Source: Terriglobia bacterium | Lineage (GTDB): Bacteria > Acidobacteriota > Terriglobia > Bryobacterales > UBA6623 | DNA: 64,000 nucleotides | Direction: 5' to 3' | NCBI GenBank assembly: GCA_009838515.1 | Contig: VXRL01000065.1 | Span: 107,972-171,971 of the forward strand | Shown here: piece after piece, positions 27,493 through 36,690 of the stretch | How the letters are laid out: every line of letters starts with the position of its first letter | Position numbering within the stretch: the first letter of the stretch is position 1 | Notes under the pieces: model-generated | Told to the model about the DNA's origin: nothing | The model's input: only the letters and a program-made list of their open reading frames with translations | Databases searched by the model: none | Made by a program: the position numbers and the translations under genes

Positions 27493-29268
27493 TCACTGAC
27501 CCAAGGCGGCGGCAGCGCTGATTCCTTGGCCCTGCGTGACCGTAACGAGGGTGTTCGCCTGGACAGATCCAAGGTCCTCCTCCGAACCGTCCGGCCAAGT
27601 GATTGACACGTCCGCCGAGCCGGCCTCGCCAATGCCGAAATGCACGCGCAGGTCGCTCTGCGAGATGTGGTAGCCCCCGCTCCTGACCTCGCTGATCTGG
27701 CCAGCGCCGTCCGCGGCTATGCGGATGCGCGCTCCGATCGCGGCCCGGCCCGAGCCGGACCGCGCGTCGACCAAGATCGCGTTGGCCGTGGGCGCGTACT
27801 GCTTGAGCAGCGACGGGTCTTCGTGCATGTTGACGGTCACGATCTCGAGCGTGCCGTCGTTATCCAGGTCGGCCACTGCGATCCCGCGCGAGGAGTGCAT
27901 TTCGCTCACGCCCGGGCCTGCCGAGTCACTCAGATCGTGGAACCGTCCCTGTCCATAGTTCCAGTACACCAGTCGCTGCTGCTTGAATGTCTCGCCCACT
28001 CCCGCCTTGTCAACGCCCGGGTAGACGTGCCCGTTGGCGACGAAGATGTCCGTTAGGCCGTCGTGGTCGATGTCGAGAAATGCGGTGCCCCAGCCCAGGT
28101 ATTTCGTGTTGACCGCCAAGCCTGTCGGCACGGTCTCGTCGATGAACATCTGCATGCCCTCGTTGAGGTAGAGAGTGTGGGTGTCGTTGGAGAAGTTGGT
28201 CTTGAAAATGTCTAGGTCCCCGTCTAGGTCGAAGTCCGCCGCGGTCACGCCCATGCCGGCCTGCTCCTGGCCGTCCATGTTGTAGGCGGTGCCGGAGATG
28301 ACGCCGATCTCCTCGAACGTGCCGTCGCCTTGGTTGTGGAAGAACAGGCTGGCCGTGGAGTCGCACGACACGTAGACATCGACCCAGCCGTCGTTGTCGA
28401 AGTCTCCTGTCAGCGGCGTGAAGCCGTAGTATTGCTTGGCGGTGTCCACGCCTGCTGCCGCGGAGACGTCTCGAAACGAGCCCGTGCCATCGTTCTCGTA
28501 CAACGACATAGACTCTCCGGGGAGTCCGCGCGGGCCGCAGAGCACCGCAAGACCCTTCCAGCGGCACTCGCTGTTCTCGCCCGGCTTGGGCGTCTTGGCC
28601 GGGTCGAAGCGCAGGTAGTTGGCCGAGAAGAGATCCAAGTCCCCGTCGCGGTCGAAATCCAGGAACGCGCAGCCTGTCCCCCAGCGGGTGGAGGGTTCGG
28701 TCAGGCCGCGCTCGGCCGTCTGATCGACGAACTCGCCCTTGCCGGTGTTGACGTAGAGGCGATTCTGGCCCCAGTGCGGGATGTACAGATCCTCGAAGCC
28801 GTCGTCGTCCACATCGCCGACGCAGGCACCTTGGGCCCAGCCGGTATGGCGGATGCCCGCCTCCTCGGTCACGTCGGCGAAGCGCAGCCCGCCCAGGTTG
28901 CGGTACAGGTAGTGACGAGGTTCGGCTCCCTCGGCTTCGAACTGGTCGGCCCCGATCAGCAAGATGTCAGCCAGGCCGTCGCGGTCGTAGTCGAAGACGG
29001 CAGTGCCGGTGCCGGTGGACTCGACGATGTAGTTCTTGAAGGTGGGCGACCCTGACACCGCCACGCCGCGCAGGCCCGCCTCTGCGGCGATGTCCCGGTA
29101 TTCGATCGCGGGCACCTCGACTCCTTCTGGCAGCGGCCGCTTGGGTTGGGCGGCGACGTTGCTGGAAGCGGAGCCTTGACCGAAGGCCGATGCCGCGCAG
29201 AGCGCGGCGCCGACAGCGATAGCGCAAAGGGCCTCGCCGATTCTCGTGCTCTGCAGGCGCACGTCCAA
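27493..29268 (-). CDS. CRTAC1-like FG-GAP/VCBS repeat protein with ASPIC/UnbV domain
   Basis: 591 residues, exported (signal region ALCAIAVGAALCAASAFG). At least seven FG-GAP/VCBS-type repeats with calcium-binding DxDxDG loops form a predicted beta-propeller, for example FDYDRDGLADILLIG, FLDFDRDGDLDLFSANYL and AADFDLDGDLDIFKTNF. The C-terminus is an ASPIC/UnbV domain (GARIRIAADGAGQISEVRSG, SITWPDGSEEDLG). The family is common in marine and symbiotic bacteria and its molecular role is not established; surface adhesion or ligand binding is usually proposed. The start is a TTG at 29268 with a GTG alternative at 29262. It lies upstream of, and in the same direction as, the sulfatase. Confidence 0.87.
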   Translation of the reverse strand: MDVRLQSTRIGEALCAIAVGAALCAASAFGQGSASSNVAAQPKRPLPEGVEVPAIEYRDIAAEAGLRGVAVSGSPTFKNYIVESTGTGTAVFDYDRDGLADILLIGADQFEAEGAEPRHYLYRNLGGLRFADVTEEAGIRHTGWAQGACVGDVDDDGFEDLYIPHWGQNRLYVNTGKGEFVDQTAERGLTEPSTRWGTGCAFLDFDRDGDLDLFSANYLRFDPAKTPKPGENSECRWKGLAVLCGPRGLPGESMSLYENDGTGSFRDVSAAAGVDTAKQYYGFTPLTGDFDNDGWVDVYVSCDSTASLFFHNQGDGTFEEIGVISGTAYNMDGQEQAGMGVTAADFDLDGDLDIFKTNFSNDTHTLYLNEGMQMFIDETVPTGLAVNTKYLGWGTAFLDIDHDGLTDIFVANGHVYPGVDKAGVGETFKQQRLVYWNYGQGRFHDLSDSAGPGVSEMHSSRGIAVADLDNDGTLEIVTVNMHEDPSLLKQYAPTANAILVDARSGSGRAAIGARIRIAADGAGQISEVRSGGYHISQSDLRVHFGIGEAGSADVSITWPDGSEEDLGSVQANTLVTVTQGQGISAAAALGQ

Positions 29269-29528
29269 CCTTCAGATTATCCGAGAGGCGCACCGGCGAC
29301 CCGCTGGCCTCGGCGGAGCGGAACGCCAGATCGAGGCACAGGGCAGGGAATGCCCCCATGAACCGCGGCGCGGCTGGCTCGTGGCGCGAGCATGACCGGC
29401 TCGTCGTCCCGCCACGAGAAGGCCCAGCCAGAGAGGCCGAATTGGAAGGCGCTGGTCTAGTTGTCCGCTGTGGTCGGCACCCGGTCGGAGCCTTGCTGGA
29501 GACGTCCGGGCCGTCGGCCGAAGCGGTG

Positions 29529-29557
29529 TTGGGATCGCCCGAACTCCTTCGTATACA
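29529..29557 (+). promoter_or_regulatory. Sigma70-like promoter for the second efflux operon
   Basis: TTGGGA (29529-29534), a 17-base spacer and TATACA (29552-29557, within TATACAAT). It lies about 50 bases before the adaptor ATG at 29606, and GAGGGA provides the ribosome site. The remaining 260 bases of the 29269-29605 gap show no gene. Confidence 0.5.
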
Positions 29558-29605
29558 ATCGCTGTGCCTAAACCAAGGAACTTAACTCTAGACGAGGGAC
29601 TTTCA

Positions 29606-30772
29606 ATGCTTGAAGAATCGACTAAATCAGCGAGTGTGCCCGACGGGCCTGACTGGCGAGGCTACGCCCAGTTGGCATTCATCCTGGTGGTGATTGCTGC
29701 AGCTCTGTACTTCGCTCGCGCACCCGGCCGCCTGGACCGGGGCGCTCTGCCCAGCCAGTCCTCCGAGAGCGCCCGACCAGCGGTGACAGTCATTCGCCCC
29801 GCCCCGACCGAGCAATCGCTGACCGTCGAATTGACCGGTTCGGTGACTCTCGAGGAGAAGGCGTCTGTGGCGGCCGAGGTCGCGGGCCGCGTGGTATGGG
29901 TCTCGCCGGACTTCAGCAACGGCGGGTCGTTCGCTGCGGGCGAGACGTTTATGAGGATCGATCCCACCAAGTTCGAGCTGGCGGTGGAGGCGGCGACAAC
30001 GGCCGTCCAAGAGGCCGAGGCACGCGTGTGGGCCGAAACGGCCCGAGGCGAGGAGAACGCCCGGCAGTTCGCGCTCAAGAGTCCCGGAGTCGAGGCATCC
30101 GAATGGACGCGCCGACTTCCGAAGATCGCGGAAGCCGAGGCGGAGCTCAAGCAGGCGCAAGCCCGGCTGAAGCTGGCGGAGCTGAGGCTGGCGGACACGA
30201 ACATCTCCTTTCCATTCGACGGCCGAGTCATGACTTCCGATGTCGAGATCGGCGAACTGGTCGGGCCGAGGGATCTTGTCGGTCGCACGGCCCTAGGCGT
30301 CGTGTACAGGCCAGCGGCGCTACAGGTGGACGCGCCCATCGAGCCACGAGATCTGGAGTACCTCGCTCCGGTGATCGGCCGCACCGCGCAAGTCAGGGGG
30401 CAGCTGGGGTCATGGAGAGCCAGGGTTGCACGCGTTTCGTCGGTGATCGCGCCCAGGTCACGGCTGGCGTCGGTGTTCCTGAAGTTCTCGGGCAATGTGC
30501 GGGCGAGTTCCTTGCCGGTGCCAGGAGCCTTCGTCCAAGTCGAGATCAAGGGGCCCACCTACAAGGACGTTTACGTGCTTCCGGAATCTGCCGTTCGGGA
30601 ACGCGACAGCGTCTGGGTCGTACGGGGAAGCACGTTGCGGTCGTTTGAACCGGAAACCTTGGGACGGACGGCCGAGGGCTGGATCGTGCGGGCGTTCGAC
30701 GCAGGCTCTGGAGTGGTCATCGGCACGTTGCCCGGGGCTCAAGACGGTCTGCAAGTCGCGGTGACTGACTGA
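29606..30772 (+). CDS. RND efflux periplasmic adaptor, copy 2
   Basis: 388 residues, a close paralogue of the adaptor at 21605 with the same length and order of domains: membrane anchor (AFILVVIAAALYFARAPG), TGSVTLEEKASVAAEVAGRV, an alpha-hairpin, ADTNISFPFDGRVMTSDVEI and a beta-barrel. The ATG at 29606 aligns with the start of copy 1 (both begin MLEES); an in-frame TTG/GTG 14 codons earlier is not needed. It sits in an operon with its own pump. Differences from copy 1 are scattered, so both copies appear to be under selection and not recent identical duplicates. Confidence 0.88.
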   Translation: MLEESTKSASVPDGPDWRGYAQLAFILVVIAAALYFARAPGRLDRGALPSQSSESARPAVTVIRPAPTEQSLTVELTGSVTLEEKASVAAEVAGRVVWVSPDFSNGGSFAAGETFMRIDPTKFELAVEAATTAVQEAEARVWAETARGEENARQFALKSPGVEASEWTRRLPKIAEAEAELKQAQARLKLAELRLADTNISFPFDGRVMTSDVEIGELVGPRDLVGRTALGVVYRPAALQVDAPIEPRDLEYLAPVIGRTAQVRGQLGSWRARVARVSSVIAPRSRLASVFLKFSGNVRASSLPVPGAFVQVEIKGPTYKDVYVLPESAVRERDSVWVVRGSTLRSFEPETLGRTAEGWIVRAFDAGSGVVIGTLPGAQDGLQVAVTD

Positions 30773-30785
30773 AATGGGCACTTCC

Positions 30786-33700
30786 ATGGGCACCAACGAA
30801 ACAGAACGAGCCGCGCAATCGGAGAAATCCACGACGAAGGGTCTGATCGCGTACTTTGCGGGGAATCCCGTGGCCGCCAACTTGCTCATGCTGCTCTTCG
30901 TTGTCGGCGGCGCGGTTGCCGGCACTCAGCTCGCCGTGCAGAACTTTCCGGAACTCGATCTGCGCTCAATTGGCGTGACCGTGCGCGCGCCAGGCTCTTC
31001 CGCGCAAGAAGTGGAGCAGGATATCAACCGTCGAATAGAGGAAAGTGTGATCGGTCTCCCGGGTGTCGAGCGGGTCGTGGCTACCGCAACCGAGGACTTG
31101 GGACGGATCGAAATCGAGCTGTCCACCTTCGCGGAATCCAACACAGTGCTGCGAGATGTCCAGAACGCGGTGGACAGCATCGAGAACTTCCCGCCATTGA
31201 ACGCGGAGCGCCCGGAAGTGAAGCTCCAGAGGTTGGATCTGGAGGTAATGACTTTGGCCGTGACCTCGGCGGTGGTCGGCGAGGACGCGCTGAGACGCGC
31301 AGCCGAAGACGTGCGCAGCGAACTGCTGGAGCTGCCGTCGATCTCGCAGGTGAGGCTAGAAGGCACGCGAGACCGCGAGATCTCGATCGAGCTCAGCGAG
31401 GAAGAGTTGCGCCGCAACGATCTCTCGATCGCTCAGATCGCCAACGCCATCCAGCGCGACTCACTGAATCTGACTTTCGGGGAACTGCGCACGGATTCGG
31501 GCGGCGTGGTATTGCACACCGTCAGCAAGCGCGAAATAGGCGAGGAGTTCAAGGGCATTCCGCTCATTTCCCGGCTGGACGGAACTATCGTCACGCTCGG
31601 CGAAGTGGCCGAGATCCGAGATGCCTTCGCGGACGAGAGCGTTGTCTCGAAAGTCGACGGCGTGCCCGCCGTCTTCGTTCGGATCGAAGCGACGGGGCGC
31701 CAGTCGATCGTCGACATGGCCGACGACATCCGGAACTGGCTAGCCGGCTACGAGGCGCCCCAGGATGTGGCGGTCGGTGTCTGGAACGATACGGCGCAGC
31801 CGGCCTTGGACAGGCAGGCGGGAATCCTGAGGAACGGCGTTATCGGGGCCGTGCTCGTCTTCGTGCTGCTCCTGCTGGTGTTCGACCTTCGGTCCGCGAC
31901 GTGGATAACGGTTGGGATCCCGTTTTCCTTCGTCGCGTCGCTGGTCTTCTTCGAGCCGGCGAGCCTGACTTTGAACCTCGGAACGATGATCGCGTTCTTC
32001 CTGATGATCGGCCTCGTGGTGGATGACGCTGTCGTGGTCGGAGAGAGCATTGTCGCGGAACGGGACAAAGGAAAAAGCGCGTTGGATGCGGCCGTGGCTG
32101 GCGTCAGAGCGGTAGCCGCTCCGATAACCATCGGCGCGTGCACGACGATCCTAGCGTTCGTACCGTTCTTGTTCGTTACCGCGACCACCTATCAGCTGGT
32201 GAATGTCTTTCCTTACGTGGCGCTGTTCGTGCTGGCGGTTTCGCTCCTCGAGGCCCTCCTCATTCTGCCCGCTCATCTGTCCCATGAACGGCGCTGGAGC
32301 CGCGCGCCGCTGCGCGCAGTCAACACCCGGGTGAGCGCTTGGCTCGACGGAGTCCGGGAGCGGACCGTCGTGCCCGCGGTGTCCTGGTCGGTGCGACACG
32401 CGCGCTCAACCCTGCTCGGCGGGGGCGCGCTAGTACTGTTCTCTGTGGTCCTGGTGCGAACGGAAGTGGTTCGGGTCATCCTGCTCGACGAGCAGATGGG
32501 CGTTCCCAACAGCGTTCAAGTCGACCTGCAGCTGCCGTTCGGCACGCCATTCGAGACGACCGTGGCCGCCGCCGACGAGGTTGTGGCCGCGGCCTATGCG
32601 ATGAACGAGCGGTTGCCGGGGGAGTCGATCACCGGTGTGAGCGTCCTCGTCGGGACTCTCGTGTCGTCGCGATCGATCGGAACAGAGCCGAGCGGCAGCC
32701 ATTTGGCGGCGGTGAGGGCACATCTCAACGCGAGGCCGGCGCGTCAGGTGCCTCCGGCGGAGATCGAACGGGCCTGGCGAGAGGCAATCGGGGATGTTTC
32801 ACACTTGGAGAAGATCGAGTTCCAGAGCGGACGACTTCGGACCAGGCCAACCGTCGCGTACGCATTGAAGCACGACGACTCCGAGACCCTGGCGAACGCC
32901 GCGTCGGAGATGAAGTCCTTTCTGGCTACGATGCCGGGTGTTTTTCAGATCTCCGACAGCCTCGCTTCGGGAAAGCGGCATCTGGAGATCGGACTCACGC
33001 CGGCCGGCGACGCTGCCGGACTCACTCCAGCCTCAATCGGAATGCAGTTGCGCGCCAATTTTCACGGCATAGAGGCCCAACGGATCCAGCGTGGCCATGA
33101 AGAGGTCAAGGTCATGGTGCGGTACCCGCACGAGCGACGCCAAGGCATCCGGGAACTGGCTAGCGAGCGCATCCGCCGGGTTGGCGGAGGCGAAGTGCCG
33201 TTGTCCACCGTGGCGACGCTCACCGAGCAGCGCCAGCTGGCGACATTGACGCGAATCGACGGCAGGCGCGCCGGAATGGTAACGGCGCGGGCGGACGTGG
33301 CGGTCATCACTCCCATCCAGGCGCGCCGCAGAGTCGACGAGGAGTTTGTTCCGGGGCTGCTTGAGAGGTATCCCGACCTGCAGGTCGAGGCCGAGGCCGG
33401 GGTGAGGGACGAGCGGGCCATGACGGAGACGCTCGGCGTGCTGGTGCCCGTCGTGCTCATCGGCATGTACGCGCTGATGGCGGCCTTCCTGCGAAGCTAT
33501 TGGAAGCCCCTCGTTGCCGTGGCGGGATTTCCGATGGCCTTCGCCGGCGCGGTTCTGGGCCACTGGGTTCTCGGATGGGACCTAACCGCGATGTCGCTCT
33601 TCGGGATCATCGCGGTATTCGGGGTGGTCGTCAACGACGCTCTAGTGCTGCTGGACCGATATAACGCGATTCGCGTCAAGTTCCCGATAATGCCCGCGAT

Positions 33701-33923
33701 TGCGGCGGCGGCAACGGCAACCAGCCAGCGATTCCGAGCCGTTTACCTGACAAGCGCGACTACGCTGGTCGGGTTGTCCCCCTTGCTCTACGAACGCAGC
33801 GACGATCTGATGTTCCTGGTTCCGTTCGTCGTCAGCATGATGGGCGGCGTCGTGCTCTCTGGCGTGTTCATTCTCTTCGTCCTGCCGAGCTTGGTGATGA
33901 TCGCCGAGGGAGGAGACGAGTGA
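30786..33923 (+). CDS. RND efflux pump permease, copy 2
   Basis: 1045 residues from the ATG at 30786, which aligns with the start of copy 1; a second ATG at 30774, one base after the adaptor stop, would add four residues. Proton-relay motif MIGLVVDDAVVVGESIV in helix 4, GVVVNDALVLLDRYN in helix 10, and DINRRIEESVIGLPGVERV in the porter domain. It is highly similar to copy 1 over the whole length. The greatest divergence I see is in the mid-protein periplasmic loop (about residues 560-640), which contacts substrate in RND pumps, so the two could differ in specificity. Confidence 0.9.
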   Translation: MGTNETERAAQSEKSTTKGLIAYFAGNPVAANLLMLLFVVGGAVAGTQLAVQNFPELDLRSIGVTVRAPGSSAQEVEQDINRRIEESVIGLPGVERVVATATEDLGRIEIELSTFAESNTVLRDVQNAVDSIENFPPLNAERPEVKLQRLDLEVMTLAVTSAVVGEDALRRAAEDVRSELLELPSISQVRLEGTRDREISIELSEEELRRNDLSIAQIANAIQRDSLNLTFGELRTDSGGVVLHTVSKREIGEEFKGIPLISRLDGTIVTLGEVAEIRDAFADESVVSKVDGVPAVFVRIEATGRQSIVDMADDIRNWLAGYEAPQDVAVGVWNDTAQPALDRQAGILRNGVIGAVLVFVLLLLVFDLRSATWITVGIPFSFVASLVFFEPASLTLNLGTMIAFFLMIGLVVDDAVVVGESIVAERDKGKSALDAAVAGVRAVAAPITIGACTTILAFVPFLFVTATTYQLVNVFPYVALFVLAVSLLEALLILPAHLSHERRWSRAPLRAVNTRVSAWLDGVRERTVVPAVSWSVRHARSTLLGGGALVLFSVVLVRTEVVRVILLDEQMGVPNSVQVDLQLPFGTPFETTVAAADEVVAAAYAMNERLPGESITGVSVLVGTLVSSRSIGTEPSGSHLAAVRAHLNARPARQVPPAEIERAWREAIGDVSHLEKIEFQSGRLRTRPTVAYALKHDDSETLANAASEMKSFLATMPGVFQISDSLASGKRHLEIGLTPAGDAAGLTPASIGMQLRANFHGIEAQRIQRGHEEVKVMVRYPHERRQGIRELASERIRRVGGGEVPLSTVATLTEQRQLATLTRIDGRRAGMVTARADVAVITPIQARRRVDEEFVPGLLERYPDLQVEAEAGVRDERAMTETLGVLVPVVLIGMYALMAAFLRSYWKPLVAVAGFPMAFAGAVLGHWVLGWDLTAMSLFGIIAVFGVVVNDALVLLDRYNAIRVKFPIMPAIAAAATATSQRFRAVYLTSATTLVGLSPLLYERSDDLMFLVPFVVSMMGGVVLSGVFILFVLPSLVMIAEGGDE

Positions 33924-34185
33924 GTTGCGCTTGCCGTCGCAGATTCCTGTCCGCGGCCCGCGTTGAGCGTGCCCTTCCTCGACGGGAGGGGTGAATCCCG
34001 GGCGACACGCGGCACGGTGCCGCGACCGAGCTGGCGAGCGCCGGTGGCGCGGACACCGGCCGCCTGCGTGTCGGGGCCCGTTGCGTCGCATCCGCGGCCG
34101 GTACCGGCCTCGGTTTGATGCTGCTGGACCGTCGATCAGGCCTCGCTCAGACAGAGGGCGCAGGGAGCCCTGTGGCCCACCGGGC

Positions 34186-34310
34186 CCACGAGTTCGGGCG
34201 TGAGGCGGGGACTCGCCATGGGTTCCGGCCGCCTCTGGCCGTCGCCACCGCCACGCACCGCACGCCGTCCGCTCCGCAAGAGATCGGATGGCCCATGGCA
34301 AAGATCATCC
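34186..34310 (-). pseudogene. Relic of a PQQ dehydrogenase C-terminus
   Basis: Reading the minus strand gives AMGHPISCGADGVRCVAVAT then ARGGRNPWRVPASRPNSW. The intact dehydrogenase at 38588-40870 ends [42 protein letters not shown] similarity is also visible between 34190-34290 and 38640-38740. No upstream part of the gene survives. The flanks (33924-34185 and 34311-34451) contain nothing else I recognise. Confidence 0.6.
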
Positions 34311-34451
34311 CAGAGGCGCTCTGGCTACCTGCTGGCCTTGCCCGGGCGGAACAGCAGGTTCAAGCGCGACGGGCGTGGAACGGCCTCCTTAACGGCGGCG
34401 CCACTGGACGGGGGCGCAAGTGCGCTGATCCGCGAGACCCCGTCGGTCTGC

Positions 34452-35828
34452 CTAGGGCTGAGCGCGCGCTTCCGCCCGTCGCGCTCGGAAGTACTCTTTC
34501 GCCTGCCGCGCGTGGCGCTTGCTGATGACCGAGTACGCTTGGCGGATCGCTTTTACGTCGTTCTCGTCCGCGGGCAGCGCCATGTAGATGATTGAGCCCA
34601 TCTCATCTTCCGAGCCGCGGCCCCAGCGCACGCGCTTTGGTGGGTTGGATGGGTTGCGCGGATTTTCGGCCGAGTTGTCGTATCTGATGCTCGAGCGGAT
34701 CGTGGCTCCCGCCGGGAGCCTGACCGGCTCCTCGTACACGTACATGTCCTGCCAGGCGAAGTCCCAGTCCTTGATCCAGATCAGCGGCACCTCGCTGCCA
34801 TCTGGGAGTTCGGCCCACGACTTGAACTCCTTGCCGATGTAGTGTGCGTGCGGTGTGAGGCCATACAGTTCGATGGCAGCGGGCAGGGTGAAGGACTCGC
34901 CGATCGTGTAGCTTGGATCGCCCGGGGCGATGTCGATGCGCGCTCCCGTGCCGAAGCGCGGCGGGAGCTGGAACGACAGCCGCGTGCGCGAAGCGGGCTC
35001 GTCAGTGAAGTACAGCGCGATGGAGGAGCGCTCGGTCTCTTCCTTGCCCGAGGGATGGAAGTGCGATTCGAACAGGAAATCGCTGGCGGCTGGCAGACGT
35101 AGCGGCGCGCCCTCTGGGAACACGCGAGCCCGCCCGCCGACAGCCCAGCCGGAGAGGCTGACCTTGCCCGGGATCGACGCGCCCATGCCTGAGTAGCCTG
35201 GGGTGTCGTCGCGTGCGTCGAGTTTGCGCGCCGTGCCGGAAGTGTCGGCGTTGAACAAGCTGTGGTGGATGACGGTCCTAGCCTGCGGCTGGAACTGGAG
35301 GGCCCGGATCCACTTGTCCTCGGTGGTCGGCACCCGTGCCGGGAAATTGCGATAGACGTCCGGGCCGTCGGCCGGGACCGTGAAGGGCTCTTCCATGCTC
35401 AGGACCAGGTCCGGCTCGCCCAGGATCCAGCCGGAGGGGAAGGTCGGCGGCGCGGGCGCCTCGCCCGGCCCTTCCGGCGCTCCGGCCTCGACCCACGCAG
35501 CCAGCGTCGCGATCTCTCGGTCGGTCATCCGCCGCTCGCCCTTGAACTTGCCGTAGCCTGTCTCGGCGTGCCACGGCGGCATGTAGCGGGTGCCAGTGAC
35601 GGCGCCGATCAGCTGCGCGCGCTTGGCGGCATCCTCGTAGGTCAGGAGCGAAAACGGAGCGGCCTGGCCGGGGCGGTGGCACGAGGAGCAGCGCTCGTGC
35701 ATGATCTTGGCGACGTGCTCGTTGAAGGTGACTGCGTCGCTTCGCGTCGAGTCGACCGCAAGGGCTGTGCTGAAACTCAGCAGCGCGAATACGCAGGCTA
35801 GAGCGATTGGGGCATGTGGGGTCTTCAT
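34452..35828 (-). CDS. Cytochrome c / copper type II monooxygenase-like protein
   Basis: About 458 residues from the ATG at 35828, which overlaps the upstream redoxin stop (ATGA). A signal peptide (IALACVFALLSFSTALA) is followed by a single heme motif CSSCHRPGQAAPFSLLTYEDA. The large C-terminal part resembles ascorbate-dependent copper monooxygenases (PHM/DBM fold), with candidate Cu ligands VIHHSLF, LFESHFHPSG and LTPHAHYIGKEF. This fusion of a c-type heme with a PHM-like domain is found in acidobacterial and planctomycete genomes; its substrate is unknown. It is probably periplasmic and redox-coupled to the redoxin translated just before it. Confidence 0.75.
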   Translation of the reverse strand: MKTPHAPIALACVFALLSFSTALAVDSTRSDAVTFNEHVAKIMHERCSSCHRPGQAAPFSLLTYEDAAKRAQLIGAVTGTRYMPPWHAETGYGKFKGERRMTDREIATLAAWVEAGAPEGPGEAPAPPTFPSGWILGEPDLVLSMEEPFTVPADGPDVYRNFPARVPTTEDKWIRALQFQPQARTVIHHSLFNADTSGTARKLDARDDTPGYSGMGASIPGKVSLSGWAVGGRARVFPEGAPLRLPAASDFLFESHFHPSGKEETERSSIALYFTDEPASRTRLSFQLPPRFGTGARIDIAPGDPSYTIGESFTLPAAIELYGLTPHAHYIGKEFKSWAELPDGSEVPLIWIKDWDFAWQDMYVYEEPVRLPAGATIRSSIRYDNSAENPRNPSNPPKRVRWGRGSEDEMGSIIYMALPADENDVKAIRQAYSVISKRHARQAKEYFRARRAEARAQP

Positions 35829-36403
35829 GGCGATTCCTGCCGCTGGGCCGTCCCGAACTTGGAGATGAAACATCCCACTGCTTGCGTGCGTGGCTGGGAG
35901 ACGGCCCTGCCAGCCAGCACGTCTTCGAGCGCATCCCTCAGATCGTGCTCCGTGGCTTGGCGGCGAGGCGTTCCGAGGTCTGCGTAGAAATTGTTGATGC
36001 GGCCGCGGTAGGCGAGATTGCCTTCGCGGTCGAAGAGAGCCGCTTCGGGAGTGACGCTGGCGTCGGCCAGGCCCACCAGGGCGTGGTTCAAGTCATGCAC
36101 GGCGGGCACGGTGTTTTCGTAGGTCTGCCGGTGCTCGCGAATCTCGTCAGCGGTGGCGGTCGCATCGACGTAGGCCATCAGGCAGCGGGTGTCCCGGCTC
36201 GAGTACTCGCCGCAGATGCGGCGGATCTCGGGCATGAAGCGGTTCGAGATCGGGCAATCTTGGGTGACGAAGTACACGATCGTGGCCTTGGCACCGGGAT
36301 CGGGCAGAACGTGCTCATTGCCATCGACATCTAGCAGTATTGACGCAGGCAGCTGCATCGAGGTTAGGGCGAGCAACAGGAATGCGGCCGGGAGGCTGAT
36401 CAT
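35825..36403 (-). CDS. Exported redoxin / thioredoxin-fold protein
   Basis: 192 residues. The N-terminal hydrophobic segment (LPAAFLLLALTSMQLPA) is a probable signal peptide. The fold region has KATIVYFVTQDCPISNRFMP, the D-C-P-I-x-N-R motif of a redoxin subfamily with one active-site Cys in place of CxxC, then AVHDLNHALVGLADASVTPE and ALFDREGNLAYRGRIN. It likely acts in periplasmic thiol or peroxide chemistry. Its stop overlaps the start of the heme/monooxygenase-like gene, so translation is coupled. Such redoxins are commonly paired with this cytochrome family. Confidence 0.75.
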   Translation of the reverse strand: MISLPAAFLLLALTSMQLPASILLDVDGNEHVLPDPGAKATIVYFVTQDCPISNRFMPEIRRICGEYSSRDTRCLMAYVDATATADEIREHRQTYENTVPAVHDLNHALVGLADASVTPEAALFDREGNLAYRGRINNFYADLGTPRRQATEHDLRDALEDVLAGRAVSQPRTQAVGCFISKFGTAQRQESP

Positions 36404-36642
36404 CGCGCTGCAAGCTCATCGTAGCAGCGCAGACCGGCAGAACGCAGGGGGATCGAAAGCTGAGCCGGCCGAAGTTCGGGGCTCTCTTGCGAATCCATGC
36501 CGCCCTGACGAGGGTTCGATCCGGAGGTGCCGGTATGCGGGGGCGAAGCTTGCGGCGTGGCCATTGCCTCGTCTGTTGCCGTAACGCTGGCATTGATGCA
36601 CCGAAACGATTTTTCTCTGTAAAGAGTTCTTGAGCGATAATC

Positions 36643-36671
36643 TTGACATATGTCAGAAACTCGTCTACGCT
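36643..36671 (+). promoter_or_regulatory. Promoter with palindromic operator for the XRE/PIN module
   Basis: TTGACA (36643-36648), a 17-base spacer and TACGCT (36666-36671). The perfect palindrome TGACATATGTCA (36644-36655) covers the -35 box. It lies just upstream of an XRE-family regulator gene, so autoregulation by that protein is likely. The coding start at 36691 would give a leader of about 13 bases. Confidence 0.55.
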
Positions 36672-36690
36672 GACGGACAGGGCGGGAGGA

